Shown piece by piece: positions 55,901 to 64,000 of a stretch of 64,000 bases of DNA. Both the position numbers and the translations under genes were made by a program. This DNA comes from Chrysaora quinquecirrha. Lineage: Eukaryota > Cnidaria > Scyphozoa > Semaeostomeae > Pelagiidae. Where the stretch lies: NCBI GenBank assembly GCA_014526335.1, contig JACTAT010000010.1, positions 9,572,919 to 9,636,918 on the forward strand, given 5' to 3'. How positions within the stretch are numbered: the stretch's first letter is position 1; the number at the start of each line of letters is the position of its first letter. The notes beneath the pieces were generated by a model. That model saw nothing but the letters and a program-made list of their open reading frames with translations. It did not search any database and was not told where the DNA came from.

Positions 55901-58900
55901 TGACTTCACTGACCCGTGTTATCAAAGTTTACCCTGTTGCCTTTTACGTTGATTTCTTTAGTTCTTAAGCAGTGACATGTCCAATAACACCTAAAAAATG
56001 TGAAATTTTTCAATATACCTTACATTCGAAAAAGTCAGTGTTTTTCGGGTCAGTGTTTTCCGCTTTTGCTATAGGCAAAAAACGAAAACACTGACTTCAC
56101 TGACCCGTGTTATCAAAGTTTACCCTGTTGCCTTTTACGTTAATTTCTTTGGTTTTTAAGCAGTAACCAGTCCAATAACACCTTAAAAATGTGAAATTTT
56201 TCAATATACCCTAAATAGGAAAAGGTCAGTGTTTTTCGGGTCAGTGTTTTCCGCTTTTGCTATAGGCAAAAAATGAAAACACTGACTTCACTGACCCGTG
56301 TTATCAAAGTTTACCCTGTTGCCTTTTACGTTGATTTCTTTAGTTCTTAAGCAGTAACATGTCCAATAACACCTTAAAAATGTGAAATTTTTCAGTATAC
56401 CTTATATTCGAAAAAGTCAGTGTTTTTCGGGTCAGTGTTTTCCGCTTTTGCTATAGGCAAAAAACGAAAACACTGACTTCACTGACCCGTGTTATCAAAG
56501 TTTACCCTGTTGCCTTTTACGTTGATTTCTTTAGTTCTTAAGCAGTAACATGTCCAATAACAACTTAAAAATGTGAAATTTTTCAATATACCTTACATTC
56601 GAAAAAGTCAGTGTTTTTCGGGTCAGTGTTTTCCGCTTTTGCTATAGGCAAAAAACGAAAACACTGACTTCACTGACCCGTGTTATCAAAGTTTACCCTG
56701 TTGCCTTTTACGTTGATTTCTTTAGTTCTTAAGCAGTGACATGTCCAATAACACCTAAAAAATGTGAAATTTTTCAATATACCTTACATTCGAAAAAGTC
56801 AGTGTTTTTCGGGTCAGTGTTTTCCGCTTTTGCTATAGGCAAAAAACGAAAACACTGACTTCACTGACCCGTGTTATCAAAGTTTACCCTGTTGCCTTTT
56901 ACGTTAATTTCTTTGGTTTTTAAGCAGTAACCAGTCCAATAACACCTTAAAAATGTGAAATTTTTCAATATACCCTACATAGGAAAAGGTCAGTGTTTTT
57001 CGGGTCAGTGTTTTCCGCTTTTGCTATAGGCAAAAAACGAAAACACTGACTTCACTGACCCGTGTTATTAAAGTTCACCCTGTTGCCTTTTACGTTGATT
57101 TCTTTAGTTTTTAAGCAGTAACATGTCCAATAACACCTTAAAAATGTGAAATTTTTCAATATATCTTACATTGGAAAAAGTCAGTGTTTTTCGGGTCAGT
57201 GTTTTCCACTTTTGCTATAGGCAAAAAACGAAAACACTGACTTCACTGCCCCGTGTTATCAAAGTTTACCCTGTTGCCTTTTACGTGGATTTCTTTAGTT
57301 TTTAAGCTGTATCCTGTCCAAGAACACCTTAAAAATGTGAAATTTTTCAATATACCCTACATAGGAAAAGGTCAGTGTTTTTCGGGTCAGTGTTTTCCGC
57401 TTTTGCTATAGGCAAAAAACGAAAACACTGACTTCACTGACCCGTGTTATTAAAGTTTACCCTGTTGCCTTTACGTTAATTTCTTTGCTTTTAAGCAGTA
57501 ACCAGTCCAATTACACCTTAAAAATGTGAAATTTCTCAATATACCCTACATAGGAAAAGGTCAGTGTTTTTCGGGTCAGTGTTTTCCGCTTTTGCTATAG
57601 GCAAAAAACGAAAACACTGACTTCACTGACCCGTGCTATTAAAGTTTACCCTGTTGCCTTTTACGTTAATTTCTTTGGTTTTTAAGCAGTAACCAGTCCA
57701 ATAACACCTTGAAAATGTGAAATTTTTCAATATACCCTAAATAGGAAAAGGTCAGTGTTTTTCGGGTCAGTGTTTTCCGCTTTTGCTATAGGCAAAAAAC
57801 GAAAACACTGACTTCACTGACCCGTGTTATCAAAGTTTACCCTGTTGCCTTTTACGTTGATTTCTTTAGTTCTTAAGCAGTAACATGTCCAATAACACCT
57901 TAAAATGTGAAATTTTTCAATATACCTTACATTCGAAAAAGTCAGTGTTTTTCGGGTCAGTGTTTTCCGCTTTTGCTATAGGCAAAAACGAAAACACTGA
58001 CTTCACTGACCCGTGTTATCAAAGTTTACCCTGTTGCCTTTACGTTGATTTCTTTAGTTCTTAAGCAGTAACATGTCCAATAACACCTTAAAATGTGAAA
58101 TTTTTCAATATACCTTACATTCGAAAAAGTCAGTGTTTTTCGCGTCAGTGTTTTCCGCTTTTGCTATAGGCAAAAACGAAAAACAGACTTCACTGACCCG
58201 TGTTATCAAAGTTTACCCTGTTGCCTTTACGTTGATTTCTTTAGTTCTTAAGCAGTAACATGTCCAATAACACCTAAAAATGTGAAATTTTTCAATATAC
58301 CTTACATTCGAAAAAGTCAGTGTTTTTCGGGTCAGTGTTTTCCGCTTTTGCTATAGGCAAAAAACGAAAATACTGACTTCACTGACCCGTGTTATCAAAG
58401 TTTACCCTGTTGCCTTTTACGTTAATTTCTTTGGTTTTTAAGCAGTAACCAGTCCAATAACACCTTAAAAATGTGAAATTTTTCAATATACCCTACATAG
58501 GAAAAGGTCAGTGTTTTTCGGGTCAGTGTTTTCCGCTTTTGCTATAGGCAAAAAGCGAAAACACTGACTTCACTGACCCGTGTTATTAAAGTTTACCCTG
58601 TTGCCTTTTACGTTAATTTCTTTGCTTTTTCAGCAGTAACCAGTCCAATTACACCTTAAAAATGTGAAATTTTTCAATATACCCTACATAGGAAAAGGTC
58701 AGTGTTTTTCGGGTCAGTGTTTTCCGCTTTTGCTATAGGCAAAAAACGAAAACACTGACTTCACTGACCCGTGCTATTAAAGTTTACCCTGTTGCCTTTT
58801 ACGTTAATTTTTTTGGTTTTTAAGCAGTAACCAGTCCAATAACACCTTAAAAATGTGAAATTTTTCAATATACCCTAAATAGGAAAAGGTCAGTGTTTTT

Positions 58901-61079
58901 CGGGTCAGTGTTTTCCGCTTTTGCTCTAGGCAAAAAACGAAAACACTGACTTCACTGACCCGTGTTATCAAAGTTTACACTGTTGCCTTTTACGTTGATT
59001 TCTTTAGTTCTTAAGCAGTAACATGTCCAATAACACCTTAAAAATGTGAAATTTTTCAATATACCTTACATTCGAAAAAGTCAGTGTTTTTCGGGTCAGT
59101 GTTTTCCGCTTTGCTATAGGCAAAAACGAAAACACTGACTTCACTGACCCGTGTTATCAAAGTTTACCCTGTTGCCTTTTACGTTAATTTCTTTGGTTTT
59201 AAGCAGTAACCAGTCCAATAACACCTTAAAATGTGAAATTTTTCAATATACCTACATAGGAAAAGGTCAGTGTTTTCGGGTCAGTGTTTTCCGCTTTTGC
59301 TATAGGCAAAAACGAAAACACTGACTTCACTGACCCGTGTTATCAAAGTTTACCCTGTTGCCTTTTACGTTAATTTCTTTGGTTTTAAGCAGTAACCAGT
59401 CCAATAACACCTTAAAAATGTGAAATTTTTCAATATACCCTACATAGGAAAAGGTCAGTGTTTTTCGGGTCAGTGTTTTCCGCTTTTGCTATAGGCAAAA
59501 AACGAAAACACTGACTTCACTGACCCGTGTTATTAAAGTTTACCCTGTTGCCTTTTACGTTGATTTCTTTAGTTTTTAAGCAGTAACATGTCCAATAACA
59601 CCTTAAAAATGTGAAATTTTTCAATATACCTTACATTGGAAAAAGTCAGTGTTTTTCGGGTCAGTGCTTTCCACTTTTGCTATAGGCAAAAAACGAAAAC
59701 ACTGACTTCACTGCCCCGTGTTATCAGAGTTTACCCTGTTGCCTTTTACGTGGATTTCTTTAGTTTTTAAGCTGTATCCTGTCCAAGAACACCTTAAAAA
59801 TGTGAAATTTTTCAATATACCCTACATTGGAAAAGGTCAGTGTTTTTCGGGTCAGTGTTTTCCGCTTTTGCTATAGGCAAAAAACGAAAACACTGACTTC
59901 ACTGACCCGTGTTATTAAAGTTTACCCTGTTGCCTTTTACGTTAATTTCTTTGCTTTTTAAGCAGTAACCAGGCCAATTACACCTTAAAAATGTGAAATT
60001 TTTCAATATACCCTACATAGGAAAAGGTCAGTGTTTTTCGGGTCAGTGTTTTCCGCTTTTCTTATAGGCAAAAAACGAAAACACTGACTTCACTGACCCG
60101 TGCTATTAAAGTTTACCCTTTTGCCTTTTGCGTTAATTTCTTTGGTTTTTAAGCAGTAACCAGTCCAATAACACCTTAAAAATGTGAAGTTTTTCAATAT
60201 ACCCTAAATAGGAAAAGGTCAGTGTTTTTCGGGTCAGTGTTTTCCGCTTTTGCTATAGGCAAAAAACGAAAACACTGACTTCACTGACCCGTGTTATCAA
60301 AGTTTACCCTGTTGCCTTTTACGTTGATTTCTTTAGTTCTTAAGCAGTAACATGTCCAATAACACCTTAAAAATGTGAAATTTTTCAATATACCTTACAT
60401 TCGAAAAAGTCAGTGTTTTTCGGGTCAGTGTTTTCCGCTTTTGCTATAGGCAAAAAACGAAAACACTGACTTCACTGACCCGTGTTATCAAAGTTTACCC
60501 TGTTGCCTTTTACGTTAATTTCTTTGGTGTTTAAGCAGTAACCAGTCCAATAACACCTTTGGTTTTTAAAATGTGAAATTTTTCAATATACCCTACATAG
60601 GAAAAGGTCAGTGTTTTTCGGGTCAGTGTTTTCCGCTTTTGCTATAGGCAAAAAACGAAAACACTGACTTCACTGACCCGTGTTATTAAAGTTTACCCTG
60701 TTGCCTTTTACGTTGATTTCTTTAGTTTTTAAGCAGTAACATGTCCAATAACACCTTAAAAATGTGAAATTTTTCAATATACCTTACATTGGAAAAAGTC
60801 AGTGTTTTTCGGGTCAGTGTTTTCCACTTTTGCTATAGGCAAAAAACGAAAACACTGACTTCACTGCCCCGTGTTATCAAAGTTTACCCTGTTGCCTTTT
60901 ACGTTGATTTCTTTAGTTTTTAAGCAGTAACATGTCAAATAACACCTTAAAAATGTGAAATTTTTCAATATACCTTACATTGGAAAAAGTCAGTGTTTTT
61001 CGGGTCAGTGTTTTCCACTTTTGCTATAGGCAAAAAACGAAAACACTGACTTCACTGCCCCGTGTTATCAAAGTTTACC
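52981..61079. repeat. FB2 left arm: 190-bp satellite array
   Basis: About 42 tandem units of 188-192 bp. Each unit carries GGTCAGTGTTTTTCGGGTCA and then a hairpin: GTCAGTGTTTTC, a loop with GCTTTTGCTATAGGC, then GAAAACACTGAC. The remainder is AT-rich, with TTACCCTGTTGCCTTTTACG. Several subtypes alternate (ACATAGGAAAAGG or ACATTCGAAAAAG; AAGCAGTAACATG, AAGCAGTAACCAG or AAGCTGTATCCTG). The last subtype recurs at about 53,105, 54,620, 57,290 and 59,765, so larger blocks of 8 to 14 units have been duplicated. Confidence 0.94.
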
Positions 61080-61665
61080 CGCAACCACAAGAGATCACTG
61101 TCTCAAAACAAACCAAACATGACAAACATTAGAGTATCAGTGAATGGGATTGGCGCCTTGGGATTGGGATTGGCGATTGTCAAGAACATCCTCATCGTTT
61201 TACAGAAGTTTCAGGGACTTATCGAAAGCGCCGTTCCTGCGATTTTTTTGTATAATTTTTGTGTGTAAAAATGACTTTGAAGAAGAGTATGAAACATTCA
61301 GTGATACATTGGACAATCCAAATAGTACAAGCAAAAACAGGCATGCATCTACTAATTCGTATACACTTCTTGTCCATTAGTGGCAACAAACAAGATTAGT
61401 AGAACTAAGTAAATGCTATGATGATTATGTGAGAAGTATGCTTGTCACCTCAAATTAAAGCAAATACCTTTTCCAATGTAAGCTATATTGAAAAATTTCA
61501 AATTGTTAAGGTTTTTTTTTCAAATTCGACGCTATATCATATGATGCATGGTCTACAACTACACTACAACATAACAAAAAATACAATGTTAATTAGAAAA
61601 AGATACGTAAGGTGTTATCGGACTTGTTACTGGTTAAAACTCAAGAAAATCAACGTAAAAGGCAA
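61080..61665. other. FB2 spacer with unassigned frames
   Basis: The only non-repetitive part of FB2. Frames at about 61,062-61,268 (VSVNGIGALGLGLAIVKNIL, a hydrophobic stretch) and, shifted, through 61,380 (KNDFEEEYETFSDTLDNPNS) could be captured or decayed coding sequence. No family was recognised. The right part (61,480-61,665) contains degraded satellite sequence. Confidence 0.4.
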
Positions 61666-62144
61666 CAGGGTAAACTTTGATAACACGGGTCAGTGAAGTC
61701 AGTGTTTTCGTTTTTTGCCTATAGCAAAAGCGGAAAACACTGACCCGAAAAACACTGACCTTTTCCTATGTAGGGTATATTGAAAAATTTCACATTTTTA
61801 AGGTGTAATCGGACTGGTTACTGCTTAAAAACCAAAGAAATTAACGTAAAAGGCAACAGGGTAAACTTTAATAACACGGGTCAGTGAAGTCAGTGTTTTC
61901 GTTTTTTGCCTATAGCAAAAGCGGAAAACACTGACCCGAAAAACACTGACCTTTTCCTATGTAGGGTATATTGAAAAATTTCACATTTTTAAGGTGTTAT
62001 TGGACAGGATACAGCTTAAAAACTAAAGAAATCCACGTAAAAGGCAACAGGGTAAACTTTAATAACACGGGTCAGTGAAGTCAGTGTTTTCGTTTTTTGC
62101 CTATAGCAAAAGCGGAAAACACTGACCCGAAAAACACTGACCTC
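61666..62144. repeat. FB2 right arm: inverted 190-bp satellite
   Basis: About 2.5 units in reverse orientation to the left arm, beginning with CGTAAAAGGCAACAGGGTAA-type sequence. The arms are strongly unequal (about 42 against 2.5 units). Confidence 0.9.
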
Positions 62145-62297
62145 TCTATTATGGACTTAATTATAAAGCAGAATCAGTTAATTTAACCACTGATTGCTTT
62201 AATGTTGTTTCCAATTGAAAAAAAGAAGATTTTTTCAAAAAGGAAAAAAGTCAGTGAAGTCAGTGAAGTCAGTGAAGTCAGTGTTTTCCACCTGGCC

Positions 62298-64000
62298 GGT
62301 TTGGGGTTAGGGTTATGTCTAGGTTTAAGGTTAGGGTTAGGGTTAAGTTTAGGGTTATGATTAGGGATAGAGTCATGGTTAGGGTTAGGATTAGGGTTAG
62401 GAATAGTATTAGGGTTTGGGATAGGGCTAGGGTTAGGGTTTTGGTTAGGGTAAACATTATGCTTAGGGTTAGGTATAGGGTTAGTATTATCATAGGGGTT
62501 AGTGTTAGGGTCAGTGTTAGGGTTAGTGTTAGTGTTAGCATATGGGATAGGGTTAGGGTTAAGATTAGGGTTGGGGTTAGGGTTGATGTTAGGGTTTGGT
62601 TAAGGGTTGGGGTTAGGGTTAGGTTTAAGATTAGGGTTAGGGCTAGGGTTAGGATTAGGGTTAGGGTTAGCGTTAGAGTTACCTTCAGGGTTAGGATTAG
62701 GGTTATGGTTAGGGCTAGGTTAAGGGTTGGCATTAAAGGTAAAAACTGGGTTAGGCAAAATGTTAGGGTTAGGGTTTAATTTATGTAAAGGGGTAGTGTT
62801 ATGGATAGGGTTAGGTTCAGTGCTAGGGTTAGGGGTATTCTTAAGTTTGTGGGTGACCATGGGGTTACAGTTAGTGTTAGGGTTAGGGTTAGAGTTAGTG
62901 TTAGGGTTAGGGTTAGGGTTAGGGCTATTGTTAGGGTTAGTGTTAGGGTTAGGGTTAGGGGTAGGGTTAGGGTTAGCATTAGGGTTAAAAACTTGGTTAG
63001 GCAAAGAGTTAGGTTTAGGGTTAGGATTAGGGTTAGGGTTAGGGTTAGATTTATGGTTAGGGGTAGTGTTAGGGTAAAGGTTATGGATAGGGTAAGGATA
63101 GGGGTAAGGCTTAGAATTAGGGTTATGGTAATAAATACGGGCAGGGATGGAGTTAGGGTTAGGGTTAGGTTTAGGGCTATGGTTAGGGTTATTGTTAGGG
63201 TTAGCGTTAGGGTTAAGGTTAGGGTTAGGGCTAAAGTTAGGGTTAGGGTTAGTGTAAGTGTAAGGATTAGGGTTAGGGTTAGGGTTAAGGTTAGGTTTAG
63301 GATTAAGGTTAAGAGTAGGGTTAGGGTTTGGGTTTGAGATAGTATTAGGGCTAGGGTTAGCATAGGGCTAGGTTTAATATTATTGTCGGCTAAGGAGCTG
63401 GGTTTAGGGTTATGGATAGTGTTGGAATTTGTGTTGGGGTTATGGTTAAGGTTATTCTTAAGGTTAGGGATAGGGATAGGGTAAGGGTTAGGGTTAGGGT
63501 CAGGTTTAAGGTTATTGTTAAGGTTAGGGTTAGGATTAGTGTTAGTGTTAGGGTTAGAGTTTGGTTTGGCATTAGGGGTAAAAACTGGGTTAGGCAAATT
63601 GTTAGGGTTAGGGTTTGGTTTAAGTTAAGGGGTAGTGTTATGGATAAGGTTAAGTTCAGGGCTAGGGTTAGGGGTATTCTTAAGATTGTGGGTGAGCATG
63701 GGTTTACAGTTTGTTTTATGGTTAGGGTTAGATTTAGGGTTAGAGTTGGAGTTAGGTTTTGGGGTATGGTTAGGGTTAGAGTTAGGGCTAGGATCAGGGT
63801 TAGGCTTAGGGTTAGTGTTAGGCTTAGGGTTTGGTTTAGGGTTAGATTAAGGGTTAGGTTATGGTTGGGGTGTGGGTTAGGGTTAGAATGAATGTTAGGT
63901 TTAAGAGTAGGGTTAGTTTTTCGGATATGGTTAGATCAGGGTTGGCATATGGTTAGTCTTAGAGTTAACTTTAGGGTTAGGGTTAGGGTTACCGTTAGGG
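62298..64000 (+). repeat. Degenerate TTAGGG-like array 6 (continues past the window)
   Basis: Same orientation as all other arrays. Blocks repeat array 3 and array 5 text. A diverged marker (GGTTTAATATTATTG) lies at about 63,370. No terminus is reached. Confidence 0.95.

Larger units (their letters stand above)
52826..62297. mobile_element. Foldback element FB2 with 190-bp hairpin-satellite arms
   Basis: 9,472 bp. The ends GGCCAGGTGGAAAAC and ACTGACTTCACTGAC are mirrored over about 155 bp (52,826-52,980 against 62,145-62,297). GGTTTGGGG flanks both ends (52,817-52,825 and 62,298-62,306), a 9-bp target duplication. The left arm has about 42 units of a 190-bp satellite; after a 590-bp spacer the right arm has about 2.5 inverted units. 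It shares its terminus with FB1 but has an unrelated satellite. No transposase gene is present. Confidence 0.88.

Noticed and set aside
58073..58258. 61-codon plus-strand frame and its mirror at 54,192-54,383
   Set aside because: Both are readings of the 190-bp satellite that happen to lack stops after single-base deletions.
15181..64000. Dozens of open frames of Leu-Thr, Val-Arg, Asn-Pro or Gly-Leu repeats, up to 434 codons, on both strands
   Set aside because: They lie wholly in TTAGGG-like sequence. A hexamer repeat with few stop-forming triplets gives long frames in several phases, and none has non-repeat composition.
15181..64000. A functional chromosome end
   Set aside because: The repeats are heavily diverged, only short perfect runs occur, and transposons and satellites interrupt them. 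No terminus is present in the window.

Overview
This window is repeat-dominated eukaryotic DNA, most likely from an invertebrate animal. No intact host gene, rRNA or standard tRNA gene was found. About 12.5 kb is degenerate TTAGGG-like sequence. The rest is almost entirely retrotransposons, inverted-repeat elements and satellites. The element mix (BEL/Pao, DIRS-type, CR1/jockey-like LINEs, and an inverted-repeat element with CCCGGGGGTAC ends) would suit a cnidarian or a similar early-branching animal, but that is inference. The TTAGGG-like arrays suggest a subtelomeric or interstitial block rather than a living telomere, because the repeats are diverged, run off the right edge of the window, and carry kilobase-scale higher-order structure.

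Layout. 1-4.8 kb: a minisatellite, then a decayed plus-strand LINE (LINE-A) split by a second LINE fragment (LINE-B). 4.8-11 kb: minus-strand LINE remnants (LINE-C; LINE-D with PHD-like fingers), two small inverted-repeat elements and minisatellites. 11-15 kb: a 1.6-kb inverted-repeat element next to a minus-strand non-autonomous LTR element with two ~99% identical 850-bp LTRs. 15.2-20 kb: first TTAGGG-like array. 20-40.3 kb: a dead BEL/Pao retrotransposon of about 5.8 kb, expanded to 20.4 kb by nested insertions. The first nest holds a LINE fragment, an inverted-repeat element and a block dense in CCAAT, heat-shock and CRE-like sites. The second holds a DIRS-type tyrosine-recombinase retrotransposon, a 112-bp satellite, a tRNA-like/hammerhead-ribozyme insert and a composite inverted-repeat element. 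40.3-64 kb: the TTAGGG-like array resumes, always in the same orientation. It is broken by a short minus-strand LTR element, a minus-strand LINE carrying two inverted-repeat elements, and two related foldback elements (3.4 kb and 9.5 kb) whose arms are satellites of perfect hairpins.

History. Several insertions can be ordered. The BEL element interrupts the array at a 5-bp duplication (ATTAG/ATTGG), and an uninterrupted paralogue of the target lies at 18,226-18,240. The foldback elements are bounded by 9- and 10-bp direct repeats of array sequence. The arrays were therefore one tract of at least 12.5 kb before the insertions.

Most notable: (1) a well-formed hammerhead ribozyme at 30,187-30,243 fused to a tRNA-like pol III promoter region; (2) the two foldback elements, which share the terminus GGCCAGGT(C/G)GAAAAC and have satellite units that reuse the terminal motif as a hairpin; (3) the CCAAT/HSE/CRE cluster at 22.9-23.4 kb. 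Every coding region is a transposon pseudogene. The DIRS recombinase is the only one that still looks intact.
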